Positions 10,200 through 18,890 of a DNA stretch of 64,000 nt are shown here, piece by piece; within the stretch, counting starts at the first letter, position 1; each line of letters opens with the position of its first letter. Made by a program: the position numbers and the translations under genes. The DNA is from Salipiger abyssi (GTDB lineage Bacteria > Pseudomonadota > Alphaproteobacteria > Rhodobacterales > Rhodobacteraceae): positions 124,001 through 188,000 of the forward strand of contig NZ_JAEKIS010000005.1 in NCBI RefSeq assembly GCF_017311415.1. Direction: 5' to 3'. The notes under the pieces are model-generated. The model saw nothing but the letters and a program-made list of their open reading frames with translations, did no database searches and was not told where the DNA came from.

Positions 10200-10208
10200 T
10201 GTGGATAA
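10200..10208 (-). promoter_or_regulatory. Consensus DnaA box upstream of ftsZ
   Basis: The minus strand reads TTATCCACA, the strict E. coli DnaA box, about 305 nt upstream of the ftsZ start. In Caulobacter DnaA promotes ftsZ transcription, so a regulatory role is plausible. A single 9-mer may also occur by chance. Confidence 0.45.
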
Positions 10209-10280
10209 GCTAGCAGAGTCGCGCCCCGCCGTCACCCCGGTTTCGACGGCGAAACGCGCGGATTTTCGCGCGCCCCGCCC

Positions 10281-10302
10281 TTTCATCTTTCTTCAAATAC
10301 TC
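10281..10302 (-). repeat. GAGTATTT/AAAGATGAA repeat, copy 1
   Basis: Read on the minus strand: GAGTATTT, 3 nt, then GAAAGATGAAA. It lies between ftsA and ftsZ. See the finding on this repeat family. Confidence 0.75.
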
Positions 10303-10338
10303 AAAAAAACACCCCGCCCGCGCCACGGGCGCCGCCGC

Positions 10339-11670
10339 TCACCAGTTGTCGCGGAACCATTTCACCGCGCGCTTCAGCGAGCGCGCCGGGTATTTGTCGA
10401 CCGGGATCTCGAAATCCCACCATTCGTCCTGCGGATGCGCCGCGAAGAGGCACATGCCCACGGCGCTGGCAAAGCCCGGGCCGGTGGCCGCCTGCGGCAG
10501 CCCGTGCACCCGCATCGGCCGGCCCAGACGCACCTGCGAGCCCAGAATGCGGCTCGCCAGCCCGTCGAGCCCGGGGATCTGGCTCGCCGCGCCGGTGAGC
10601 ACGATCTGCTGGCTCGGCATATGCTCGAAGCCGGCGGCATCCAGACAGGAGCGCACCTCTTCGAGGATCTCCTCCACCCGGGGCCGCATGATGCCGATCA
10701 GCTCGGCGCGGCTCACCTGCCGGCGGTCGTGATGCCAGTCGCCGGTATCGCCCGAGATCTCGATCATCTCTCGGTCGTCCATGCCGGTGGCGACGACACC
10801 GCCGTAAAAGGTCTTGATACGCTCGGCCATCGCCATGGGGATCTGAAGCCCCATCGAGATATCGCCGGTCACATGGTTGCCGCCCATCTGCACGGCATCC
10901 GCATAGATCATGTGTTTCTTCATGAAGATCGACACGCCGGTGGTGCCGCCGCCCATGTCGATACAGGCCGAGCCCAGCTCCTGCTCGTCCTCGACCAGCG
11001 CCGCGATGCCGCTGGCATAGGCCGAGCTCGCGAGCCCCGCGAGCTCCAGATCGCAGCGCTTCACGCAATGCGCGATGTTCTGGATCGCCTGCGCGTTCAC
11101 CGTCAGCATATGCATATCGGTGGCCAGCGCCTGCCCGATCTGGCCGCGCGGGTCGTTCAGCCCGGAGCGGTGATCGAGCGCGAAATTCACCGGCTGCGCG
11201 TGCAGCACCTCTCGGCCATGGCCGAAATCCGGAACGTCGCAGGCCGAGAGCACCCGCGCCACATCCTGCTCGGTCACCATGGTGCTCTCGATCTCGACCT
11301 GCCCGGCCAGCCCGTAGCTGCGCGGCTCGGCCCCCGAGAAACAGACGATGACGTGATCGACCCGGATGCCGGCCATCTTCTGCGCCGCCTGCACGGCAGT
11401 GCGGATGGCCCGCTCGGTCTCGCCCATGGCGGCGATCTCGCCGAATTTCACCCCGCGCGAGCGCGTCGTCGCCGCGCCGATGACGCGGAAGCCCGACTGC
11501 CCGGCCAGCGAGCCGATGCCGTCATCGCCCAGCTTTTCCGTGCCGTCGAAGCGCAGCACCAGGCAGGCGATCTTGGAACTGCCCACGTCCAGGATCGCCA
11601 CCACCCCCCGCTGCATCGCCGCCTTGCGCATGTTGCGCATGGCGCGCTGGGATTCATAGAGCTCGATCAT
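10339..11670 (-). CDS. ftsA: Cell division protein FtsA
   Basis: 443 residues; actin-like ATPase that anchors FtsZ to the membrane. The phosphate-1 motif GVVAILDVGSSKIACLVL is near residue 25 and the second nucleotide-binding region reads CIDMGGGTTGVSIFMKKH. The C-terminus (EIPVDKYPARSLKRAVKWFRDNW) is the amphipathic membrane helix. The ATG at 11670 shares one base with the ftsQ stop (TAATG), so the two genes are coupled. The frame is open further upstream, but that part is antisense-like and overlaps ftsQ. Confidence 0.97.
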   Translation of the reverse strand: MIELYESQRAMRNMRKAAMQRGVVAILDVGSSKIACLVLRFDGTEKLGDDGIGSLAGQSGFRVIGAATTRSRGVKFGEIAAMGETERAIRTAVQAAQKMAGIRVDHVIVCFSGAEPRSYGLAGQVEIESTMVTEQDVARVLSACDVPDFGHGREVLHAQPVNFALDHRSGLNDPRGQIGQALATDMHMLTVNAQAIQNIAHCVKRCDLELAGLASSAYASGIAALVEDEQELGSACIDMGGGTTGVSIFMKKHMIYADAVQMGGNHVTGDISMGLQIPMAMAERIKTFYGGVVATGMDDREMIEISGDTGDWHHDRRQVSRAELIGIMRPRVEEILEEVRSCLDAAGFEHMPSQQIVLTGAASQIPGLDGLASRILGSQVRLGRPMRVHGLPQAATGPGFASAVGMCLFAAHPQDEWWDFEIPVDKYPARSLKRAVKWFRDNW

Positions 11671-12554
11671 TATTGGTTTTCTCCGGTCTCCATGGCCTTG
11701 ATCCGCCAGTATTCGCCTATCGCCTCGCCGTTCAGCCGCAGCGTCGGGCGCCGCGGCAGCCGCAGATCCACCGCCGCGATATCGCGCGACAGCATGTCCA
11801 CCGCCTGATCCATGGCGATGGCGCGTTCCAGCGCCCGCACCGCGCCCGTCTCGGGCAGCATCAGGCGCTGACCGCGATCCAGCACCACATCCCAGCGGCG
11901 TTCGCCGATCCGCTCCAGCCCGCGCAGCCGCCCGGCGAGCGGCGCCGCCGCCTGCACCAGCTCCACCGCCTCGGCGACGAAATCGTCCGCGCCCTTGCCC
12001 GCGATCACCGGCAGCCCGGGATACTCGCTCCGCACCATCGCCGGGCCGACCCGCGCGCCGGTATCGTCGAGCAGTTCCAGCTCGCCGCGCAACCGCCACA
12101 GCGCCACCGGCACCCGCTCGGTCACGTCGATCTGCAACACCCCGCCCTGCCGGATGCGTAGCCTCGCGCTCTCGACCGCATCCAGCCCGACAATCGCGCC
12201 TTGCATCAGGACGAGATCGAGATCGAAGGAACTGACGGGAAAGTCGATGGGCAGGATCTCGCGGATATCGTCGGAGACACCGGGGCTGGCGCCGTCGATG
12301 GCCATGAGATTGACCATGAATTCCGGCCGCGTCTCGATCTGGTTGCGGATGCCGGCGATGGCGTCGAGCACGGCGGTGCGGTGATCCTCATAGGAAAAAT
12401 ACCAGCTCGTCGCGCCGAAACCGATCAGCGCCGGCAGCCCGACCCGCAGCGCCAGCCGGAAGAGCGGCGTCAGCATCAGCCGCTCGATGCGGTATTTCAG
12501 CCGCGAGGGCGCGGGATCGGGGCGGTGGACCTGCGGCGCGGGCGTCTCGGTCAT
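11670..12554 (-). CDS. ftsQ: Cell division protein FtsQ
   Basis: 294 residues. A short cytoplasmic N-terminus is followed by one transmembrane segment (PLFRLALRVGLPALIGFGATSW) and then the periplasmic POTRA and beta domains. The POTRA part reads LPIDFPVSSFDLDLVLMQGAIVGLDAVESARLRI. FtsQ bridges early and late divisome proteins and binds FtsL/FtsB. The ATG at 12554 overlaps the ddl stop (ATGA). A TTG three codons upstream (12563) has the better-spaced GGAGG and cannot be excluded. Confidence 0.93.
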   Translation of the reverse strand: MTETPAPQVHRPDPAPSRLKYRIERLMLTPLFRLALRVGLPALIGFGATSWYFSYEDHRTAVLDAIAGIRNQIETRPEFMVNLMAIDGASPGVSDDIREILPIDFPVSSFDLDLVLMQGAIVGLDAVESARLRIRQGGVLQIDVTERVPVALWRLRGELELLDDTGARVGPAMVRSEYPGLPVIAGKGADDFVAEAVELVQAAAPLAGRLRGLERIGERRWDVVLDRGQRLMLPETGAVRALERAIAMDQAVDMLSRDIAAVDLRLPRRPTLRLNGEAIGEYWRIKAMETGENQ

Positions 12555-13465
12555 CGGTTGCAAGAGGCATCCTCCACCAGCCAGCGGCAGAACTGCCCGA
12601 AGCTGTAGCCAAAGAACTGTGCCTGCTCGGGCACCAGCGAGGTCGGCGTCATACCCGGCTGGGTGTTGGTCTCCAGCAGCACCAGCCCGGCAAGACCGCG
12701 ACTCTCGTCCCAGCGGAAATCCGTGCGGCTGGTGCCCCGGCAGCCCAGCGCCTCATGGGCGCGCAGCGCGTAATCGAGACAGGCGTCGAAGATCTCCCGC
12801 GGCACCTCGGCGGGCAGCACATGGCGCGAGCCGCCCTCCTTGTACTTGGCGTCGTAATCGTACCAGCCATCGGTGAGGATATCGGTCACCGTCAGCGCCC
12901 GGTCGCCCATCACCGTGGTGGTAAGCTCGCGCCCGGGCACATAGGCCTCGACCATCAGCGTCTCGGGCATCTCGGCGGCGAGGCGCGGCGGTGTGTTAGC
13001 CCCCTCCTGCACCAGATAGACGCCGACAGAAGAGCCCTCGTTATAGGGCTTCACCACATAGGGCGGCGCCATGACGTGGCGCGCTTCGATCTCGGATTTG
13101 TCGGCGAGCAGGCTGTCCACCACCGGCAGCCCGGCGGCACGATAGACCTGCTTGGTACGTTCCTTGTCCATGGCCAGCGCAGAGGACAGCACACCGGAAT
13201 GGGTATAGGGAATCCCCAGCCATTCCAGCAGCCCCTGCACGCAGCCATCCTCGCCCCAACGGCCATGCAGCGCGTTGAACACGACATCTGGCGCCAGTGC
13301 GGACAGCACCTGCGCCAGATCGGGGCCGGCATCGACCTCGGTGACCTGGAATCCTTCGTCCCTCAAAGCGGCGGCACATTCCCGTCCGGAACTGAGTGAC
13401 ACCTCGCGCTCTGCGGAGGGGCCGCCCAACAATACCGCCACTTTCGGGTTTGCCCTGCTCGACAT
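12551..13465 (-). CDS. ddl: D-alanine--D-alanine ligase
   Basis: 304 residues; ATP-grasp enzyme that makes D-Ala-D-Ala for MurF. Visible motifs are VLLGGPSAEREVSLSSG near the N-terminus, the glycine-rich loop YNEGSSVGVYLV, and the metal-binding C-terminal region LVLLETNTQPGMTPTSLVPEQA. The ATG at 13465 begins MSSRANPKVAVLLGG; an in-frame TTG two codons earlier is less likely. It is coupled to ftsQ by an ATGA overlap and lies 129 bp downstream of murB. Confidence 0.96.
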   Translation of the reverse strand: MSSRANPKVAVLLGGPSAEREVSLSSGRECAAALRDEGFQVTEVDAGPDLAQVLSALAPDVVFNALHGRWGEDGCVQGLLEWLGIPYTHSGVLSSALAMDKERTKQVYRAAGLPVVDSLLADKSEIEARHVMAPPYVVKPYNEGSSVGVYLVQEGANTPPRLAAEMPETLMVEAYVPGRELTTTVMGDRALTVTDILTDGWYDYDAKYKEGGSRHVLPAEVPREIFDACLDYALRAHEALGCRGTSRTDFRWDESRGLAGLVLLETNTQPGMTPTSLVPEQAQFFGYSFGQFCRWLVEDASCNR

Positions 13466-13594
13466 CCCCAAAACCGCCTCGAAATGATGGGGCTTTGCGC
13501 CCCTTGTTCTGCTCTGGGGGTGATCCCCCTTATGGTCGGCGCCCCGCGCTTTTTGCGATGATCGCCGCGTCCGTTTCAGCGCGGTTTCCCGGCC

Positions 13595-14524
13595 TCAGGA
13601 CGCTGCGGGTTCTCCGACCCGCATGATTTCCCAATGTAACGCTATTCCGCTGTGTTGGAAAACCTTTTTTCGCACCTCCTCGCCCAATCCTTCCAGATCG
13701 GCGGCGGTTGCGCCTCCGGTGTTCACCAGGAAATTCGAATGTTTGGGCGACATCTGCGCCCCGCCCCGTGTGGCGCCGCGCAGACCGGCCTCGTCGATCA
13801 CCTTCCATGCTTTCAGCTCGTGGGTGTCGTCGGCGAGGCCGGTGGAGCTGAACCCCGCCGGGTTGCGAAAGGTCGAGCCGGCGGTACGGTCCTTGCTGGG
13901 CTGGCTTTCGTCGCGTTTCTTGAGCTGCGCCGCCATGCGCGCCTCAAGCGCCTCGGGATCGCCCGGCGCGCCTTGGAACACCGCCTCTGTCAGCACCCAG
14001 CCCTCGGGCAGCGCACTCTGGCGGTAGGCGAGTTTCAGCTCAGCCGGCGTCAGCGTCACCAGCGCGCCGTCGCGGGTGACCGCACGCGCCTCGATCAGGT
14101 GATCGGCGACGTAGGAGCCGTAGCAGCCGGCATTCATCCGCACGGCGCCGCCGATGCTGCCCGGGATGGTGCGCAGAAAGGTCAGGTCCACCCCCGCCTG
14201 CGCCGCGCGCTTTGCCACATGCGCATCGAGCGCGGCGGCACCGGCGGTGACGCGGGTGCCTTCGATGGAGATGCCGTTGAAGCCGCGCCCCAGGCGGATC
14301 ACCACCGCGCGGATGCCGCCGTCGCGCACGATCAGGTTCGACCCCACGCCCATGGGGAACACCGGCTGCCCGGCAGGCAGCGCGCGCAGAAAGTCGCGCA
14401 GATCGTCGAGATCGGCGGGCTGAAAGAACAGATCCGCCGGCCCGCCAACGCGCAGCCAGGTCAGATCGGAGAGCGGGCGGTCCGCCGTCAGGCGCCCGCG
14501 CACGGGGGGAAGCGTGTCAGTCAT
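13595..14524 (-). CDS. murB: UDP-N-acetylmuramate dehydrogenase MurB
   Basis: 309 residues; FAD-dependent reductase that makes UDP-MurNAc from the enolpyruvyl precursor. FAD-binding motifs [16 protein letters not shown] and [17 protein letters not shown] are clear, and the catalytic serine lies in [11 protein letters not shown]. The shorter, type II architecture and the C-terminal [22 protein letters not shown] match alphaproteobacterial enzymes. ATG at 14524. It lies just downstream of the DUF2484 gene and upstream of ddl in the dcw cluster. Confidence 0.97.
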   Translation of the reverse strand: MTDTLPPVRGRLTADRPLSDLTWLRVGGPADLFFQPADLDDLRDFLRALPAGQPVFPMGVGSNLIVRDGGIRAVVIRLGRGFNGISIEGTRVTAGAAALDAHVAKRAAQAGVDLTFLRTIPGSIGGAVRMNAGCYGSYVADHLIEARAVTRDGALVTLTPAELKLAYRQSALPEGWVLTEAVFQGAPGDPEALEARMAAQLKKRDESQPSKDRTAGSTFRNPAGFSSTGLADDTHELKAWKVIDEAGLRGATRGGAQMSPKHSNFLVNTGGATAADLEGLGEEVRKKVFQHSGIALHWEIMRVGEPAAS

Positions 14525-14593
14525 CGCGCGCCTTCTGCCGCGCCCCGCGGCGGCAGTAAAGCCCCGGCCCGCCGCCGGGACACAGACGGGCCG

Positions 14594-14854
14594 TCATCGC
14601 TCACCGCCACCCCCGAGCCGCGCGCGCAGCCAGCGCCAGAGATACCGCAGAGGCCAGCGCAGCACGCTCATCCCGGCCAGCAGAACGACCAGCCCGACCC
14701 AGGGCCCGTTTTCCCAGACGACATAGGCCAGCAACGGCAGACCGAGCCCGATCAAAAGATAGGCCCGCCGCCAATGATTGTCGCGCGCGGGCAGCATCGC
14801 CAGCACATTGGCGGCAATCGCCCAGACACAGGCCAGGAAAAGAGAAATGGTCAT
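14594..14854 (-). CDS. DUF2484 family small membrane protein
   Basis: 86 residues with two hydrophobic helices (ISLFLACVWAIAANVLAML and PLLAYVVWENGPWVGLVVLLAGMSVL) and a basic C-terminus. The family is found in Rhodobacteraceae next to murB and has no known function. The third ATG, at 14854, is taken because AGGGG stands 6 nt before it; ATGs at 14860 and 14869 are alternatives. Its place between murC and murB suggests a link to the envelope, but this is only positional. Confidence 0.8.
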   Translation of the reverse strand: MTISLFLACVWAIAANVLAMLPARDNHWRRAYLLIGLGLPLLAYVVWENGPWVGLVVLLAGMSVLRWPLRYLWRWLRARLGGGGER

Positions 14855-14899
14855 CGGCATCCCCTGCATACGCCACGGGCAGGCTCAGCCTGCCCCGGA

Positions 14900-16087
14900 T
14901 CAGCCCTGCCCCGCAAGGCCCGCGACAAGCGCCAGCAGCGACATCGCCACACCGGCCACCGGCACCGCCATGGGCACGCGGAACGGGGCCTCGGGCACCC
15001 GCCGCTTGACCGCGATCAGTGCCGCGTTGATCAGCACGAACACCGCCAGCAACACCGCCGACGTCGCGCCGGCCAGCACATCCACCGGCAGCAGCAGCGC
15101 CGCACCGATCACCGCCGCGCCGACCAGGGCGGTGGCGGGCAGCGGCGTGCCGAAGCGCGGATGCGCGTGGTGGAAAACCGCCAGCGGGCCACCGGTTTTG
15201 CCGAGCCCGAACAGCACCCGCGCCGCCATCACCACCTGCGCCAGAACGCCGTTGAGCGCCGCGAAGACGGCAATCGCCGAAAACCCCGCCGCGCCACCAC
15301 CCCGCGTCTCCTGCCAGACCAGCGCCAGCGGCCGCTCGGAGGCGGCCAGTTCCTCCAGCGGCACCGCTCGCACAGCAGCCCAGGAAACCAGAGCATAAAG
15401 CAACGTCGTAATCGCCAGCGAGACCAGGATCGCGCGCGGCAGCGTGCGGGTGGGCTCGCGCACCTCTTCGGCCATGTTCACCATGTCCTCGAAACCGATG
15501 AAGGCGAAAAACGCCAGCACCGCCCCGGCACCGATGGCCGCAAGCCCGGGCGGCGGCGCGGCCACGTAATCCGGTGCTGGCGCGGCGCCCATCCCGGCCC
15601 AGACGATCAGCGCGAGCCCGGCAAGCTCGATCACGGTGAAAAGCGCGGCAAGGCTCAGGCTTTCCAAGACCCCCAGCCCGGCGACCAGCGTCAGCGCCAG
15701 ACCGAGCCCCGCGACCCCGAGCCAGATCGGCAAATCGACGATACCGGTCAGATACCCGACCCCGCCGCGCAGCACCGCTGCGGCAGAGATCGTGCCGGCG
15801 ACGACGATGGCGAGCCCGACGAGCACCGCCAGCCGCGGCATATCGAACCCCGCGCGGATATAGGCGGCCTCACCCGCCGCCTCCGGCACCCGCGCAGACC
15901 ATTCGGCATAGGAAAGCGCAGTGGGCGCGGCCACGGCACCTGCCGCCAGAAACGCCAGCGGCGCCCAGATGCCTGCCGCCCCGGCCACCGCGCCGACCAG
16001 CACATAGATGCCGGCGCCGACCATGACGCCGACACCGTAAGCGGTCAGCAATCCGAAACCGATCCGGCGTTTGAGTTGCTCGCTCAT
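14900..16087 (-). CDS. APC family amino acid permease
   Basis: 395 residues with about twelve transmembrane helices. It starts KRRIGFGLLTAYGVGVMVGAGIYVLVG, the glycine-rich first helix of the amino acid-polyamine-organocation family, and holds FFAFIGFEDMVNMAEEVREPTRTLP, the conserved helix 6 and loop. The substrate cannot be told. ATG at 16087; a GTG at 16102 would add five residues. It sits between murC and the DUF2484-murB pair, where related genomes as I recall them have no transporter, so it looks like an insertion into the dcw cluster. A 24-bp palindrome lies just upstream. Confidence 0.9.
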   Translation of the reverse strand: MSEQLKRRIGFGLLTAYGVGVMVGAGIYVLVGAVAGAAGIWAPLAFLAAGAVAAPTALSYAEWSARVPEAAGEAAYIRAGFDMPRLAVLVGLAIVVAGTISAAAVLRGGVGYLTGIVDLPIWLGVAGLGLALTLVAGLGVLESLSLAALFTVIELAGLALIVWAGMGAAPAPDYVAAPPPGLAAIGAGAVLAFFAFIGFEDMVNMAEEVREPTRTLPRAILVSLAITTLLYALVSWAAVRAVPLEELAASERPLALVWQETRGGGAAGFSAIAVFAALNGVLAQVVMAARVLFGLGKTGGPLAVFHHAHPRFGTPLPATALVGAAVIGAALLLPVDVLAGATSAVLLAVFVLINAALIAVKRRVPEAPFRVPMAVPVAGVAMSLLALVAGLAGQG

Positions 16088-16118
16088 CCTCCCTGCCCTC
16101 ACCTACAGCGTGGCGCCA

Positions 16119-16142
16119 AAGATTTTTCGTACGAAAAATCTT
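16119..16142. repeat. Perfect 24-bp palindrome between murC and the permease gene
   Basis: AAGATTTTTCGT is followed directly by its exact reverse complement, with no loop. It begins 10 bp past the murC stop. With no spacer and no clear T-run it is a poor intrinsic terminator; a protein-binding or recombination site is possible. Confidence 0.75.
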
Positions 16143-16152
16143 CGGACCCGCG

Positions 16153-17550
16153 TCAGTCGGCCAGGCGCTGCGGCAGGTTGTTGGCCCAGGCCGAGATCGT
16201 GCCGGCGCCGAGGCAGACCACCATGTCGCCCGGCCGTGCCTGTTCGCGCACCAGCCGTTCGAGATCGTCCTCGCTCAGGATCGCGCGGGCGTGCCGGTGT
16301 CCGTGGCGGATCAGCCCGGCCACCAGATCGTCGCGCGTGGCGCCCTCGATGGGCTCTTCTCCCGCCGCATAGACCTCGGCGATGGCCACCACATCGGCCT
16401 CGTTGAAACAGGCGCAGAAATCGTCGAACAGCGAATGCAGCCGCGAATAGCGGTGCGGCTGATGCACGGCGATGACCCGTCCTTCGGTGGCCTGACGCGC
16501 GGCTTTCAGCACGGCGGCGATTTCCACCGGGTGGTGGCCGTAATCGTCAATGATGGTCACGCCGTTGACCTCCCCCACCCGGGTAAAGCGGCGGTTCACC
16601 CCGCCGAATGCCGCCAGCGCCGTGCGGATCTCGTCGCGCTTCATCCCCAGATGCCGCGCCACCGCAACGGCGGCCAGCGCGTTGGAGACATTGTGATCGC
16701 CGGGCATCGGCAGGGTGCAGCCTTCGATCTTGCTGTCCTCGCCCTGAAGCAGGATGTCGAAATGCGCGATGCCCTTCTCGTAGCGCAGGTTCACCGCGCG
16801 CACATCCGCCTGGGCGTTGAAGCCATAGGTCGTCACCCGCCGGTCGCTGACCCGGCCCACCAGCGCCTGCACCTCGGCGTGATCGGTGCAGCAGACCGCC
16901 AGCCCGTAGAAGGGAATATTGGAGACGAACTGATAAAACCCGTCGCGCAGGTTCTCGATGCTGCCCCAATGCTCCATATGCTCGGGGTCGATATTGGTGA
17001 CGATGGCAATGGTGGCGGGCAGCCGGTTGAAGGTGCCGTCGCTCTCATCGGCCTCGACCACCATCCATTCGCCCAGACCCACCCGGGCGTTCGAGCCATA
17101 GGCGTGGATGATGCCGCCATTGATCACCGTGGGGTCGTAATTGCCCGCATCCAGCAGCGTTGCCACCATGGTCGTCGTGGTGGTCTTGCCATGGGTGCCG
17201 GCCACCGCGACGTTGGATTTCAGCCGCATCAGCTCGGCCAGCATCTCGGCCCGGCGCACCACCGGCAGCCCGCGCCGGCGCGCCTCGTCGAGCTCGGGAT
17301 TGCCCGGCTTGATCGCCGAGGAGATCACCACCACCTCGGCGGTCTCGAGGTTCTCGGCCGTCTGGCCCTCGAAGATATGCGCGCCCAGCGCCTCCAGCCG
17401 TTCGGTGATCTTGGAGCGCTTGAGATCCGAGCCCTGCACCACATAGCCGTGGTTCAGCAGCACCTCGGCGATACCCGACATGCCGATACCGCCGATGCCG
17501 ACGAAGTGAATGGGGCCGACATCGCCCGGAAGTTTCGTCGCGGCGCTCAT
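16153..17550 (-). CDS. murC: UDP-N-acetylmuramate--L-alanine ligase MurC
   Basis: 465 residues; first amino acid ligase of peptidoglycan precursor synthesis. The N-terminal Rossmann motif [18 protein letters not shown], the ATP loop [11 protein letters not shown] and the central [11 protein letters not shown] are clear. The ATG at 17550 ([16 protein letters not shown]) is preferred, with a GAGGGGGG ribosome site. The ATG next to it at 17553 is equally possible, and an ATG at 17583 overlaps the murG stop as ATGA but has no family-like N-terminus. Confidence 0.96.
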   Translation of the reverse strand: MSAATKLPGDVGPIHFVGIGGIGMSGIAEVLLNHGYVVQGSDLKRSKITERLEALGAHIFEGQTAENLETAEVVVISSAIKPGNPELDEARRRGLPVVRRAEMLAELMRLKSNVAVAGTHGKTTTTTMVATLLDAGNYDPTVINGGIIHAYGSNARVGLGEWMVVEADESDGTFNRLPATIAIVTNIDPEHMEHWGSIENLRDGFYQFVSNIPFYGLAVCCTDHAEVQALVGRVSDRRVTTYGFNAQADVRAVNLRYEKGIAHFDILLQGEDSKIEGCTLPMPGDHNVSNALAAVAVARHLGMKRDEIRTALAAFGGVNRRFTRVGEVNGVTIIDDYGHHPVEIAAVLKAARQATEGRVIAVHQPHRYSRLHSLFDDFCACFNEADVVAIAEVYAAGEEPIEGATRDDLVAGLIRHGHRHARAILSEDDLERLVREQARPGDMVVCLGAGTISAWANNLPQRLAD

Positions 17551-17579
17551 CATGCCCCCCTCGGTGACCCGTTCGTGTT

Positions 17580-18728
17580 TCATCCCTGCCCGTCCTCTGC
17601 TGCCTGTTGTTGTTGGTCTTCGTCCTGCCCGAACCCGGCGAGCTGCTCGACCAGCCAGGCCAGATGCTCGGCCGCCTCCGGCTTGGCGACTGCAAGCGCC
17701 GCGTGCGACATCTGCGACGCGCCCTCGGGATTGCTCAGCACCGCCATGATCGCCTCGGACATGTTCTCGACGCTGAGCATGCTTTCGGGAATGCGGATCG
17801 CGGCGCCGGCATCGACCAGCCCCTGTGCGTTGACCGACTGGTGATCGCCCGCCGCCGCTGCATAGGGCACCAGGATCGCGGGCCGCCCGATCACCGAGAT
17901 ATCGGCGACCGACGAGGCGCCGGAGCGCGAGATCACCAGCTGCGCCTCGGACATGCGGGCGGGAATATCGGTGAAGAAGGGCTGCACATCGGCGTCGATG
18001 GCGTGCTGGTAATAGTATTGCGTGACGCGCTCGCCATCCTCGTCGCGGGCCTGATGGCTGACGCGGAGATTGCGAAGGATCTCGATCGGCAGGCGTTCGA
18101 TGGCCGGCGGCACGATGTCCGACAGAATGCGCGCGCCCTGGCTGCCGCCGATCACCAGCAGCGACATCGGATAATCGCCCGGCACGATATAGCCCGCGCC
18201 CGCCCGTTCATGCACCGCCATGCGCACCGGGTTGCCGGTATGCACGCCCTCGACGCCTTCGGGCAGGGTCGTGGGCCAGGTGCCGCAGGCCACCACATCG
18301 ACTTTCTTGGCAAAGAGCTCGTTGACCCGCCCCAGCACGCCGTTCTGCTCGTGGATCATCCGTGGCAGTTTCAGCAGCCAGGCCGCCGTCAGCGCCGGAA
18401 TCGACGGGTAGCCGCCAAAGCCCACCACCGCGTCGGGCCGGTCCTTGCGGAAGCGCATGAGGGTGGAGAGCACGCCACCGGCGAGGCGGAAGGGCACGGC
18501 AAGCTTGGCCAGCACACCGCCGCGCGCGAAGGTCGCGGCGCTGACCTGCTCGATCTCGGTGGAATGGGGAAAGCCGCCGGTATAGCGGGCGCCGCGCGCA
18601 TCGGTGGAGAGTTTCACCCGCCAGCCGCGCCGCAGCATCAGCTCCGCCAGCGCCTGGGCGGGAAACAAATGCCCGCCGGTGCCGCCTGCGGCAATGACCA
18701 GGAGGGGGCGCCGGAACCGCTCTGCCAT
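17580..18728 (-). CDS. murG: MurG glycosyltransferase (lipid II synthesis)
   Basis: 382 residues; transfers GlcNAc from UDP-GlcNAc to lipid I on the inner face of the membrane. The N-terminal loop [19 protein letters not shown] and the donor-site region [24 protein letters not shown] with AAAGDHQ are diagnostic. The ATG at 18728 is preferred over the ATG at 18740, whose ribosome site would be too close. The C-terminal tail is glutamine-rich ([16 protein letters not shown]). Confidence 0.96.
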   Translation of the reverse strand: MAERFRRPLLVIAAGGTGGHLFPAQALAELMLRRGWRVKLSTDARGARYTGGFPHSTEIEQVSAATFARGGVLAKLAVPFRLAGGVLSTLMRFRKDRPDAVVGFGGYPSIPALTAAWLLKLPRMIHEQNGVLGRVNELFAKKVDVVACGTWPTTLPEGVEGVHTGNPVRMAVHERAGAGYIVPGDYPMSLLVIGGSQGARILSDIVPPAIERLPIEILRNLRVSHQARDEDGERVTQYYYQHAIDADVQPFFTDIPARMSEAQLVISRSGASSVADISVIGRPAILVPYAAAAGDHQSVNAQGLVDAGAAIRIPESMLSVENMSEAIMAVLSNPEGASQMSHAALAVAKPEAAEHLAWLVEQLAGFGQDEDQQQQAAEDGQG

Positions 18729-18890
18729 CTCAGCTTTCATCCTTCCCTGCCGCGGGCATTCCGGGGCTCATCGCCCTCGCACCCGCATCGCACCGCATGT
18801 TCTGGTGGTGCGCCAGGCGCCCACCGCAAAATCCGGGCACCCTTATCGCAGCGCAGCGGCCGGGTGAAGCCCCGCAGGCATGCGGCCCGC

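Larger units (their letters stand above)
9896..10338. other. ftsA-ftsZ intergenic region, probable ftsZ promoter
   Basis: 443 bp without a gene, although flanking genes in this cluster are tightly packed. It contains a consensus DnaA box at 10200-10208 and a copy of the GAGTATTT/AAAGATGAA repeat at 10281-10302. An own promoter for ftsZ is inferred from the size of the gap; no clear -35/-10 pair was identified. Confidence 0.5.

Noticed and set aside
8291-11808. Long plus-strand frames across ftsZ and ftsA
   Set aside because: Both lie opposite well-conserved division genes and have no family-like sequence.
13652-16372. 906-codon plus-strand frame across murB and the permease
   Set aside because: Gln/Arg/His-rich shadow of three real minus-strand genes.
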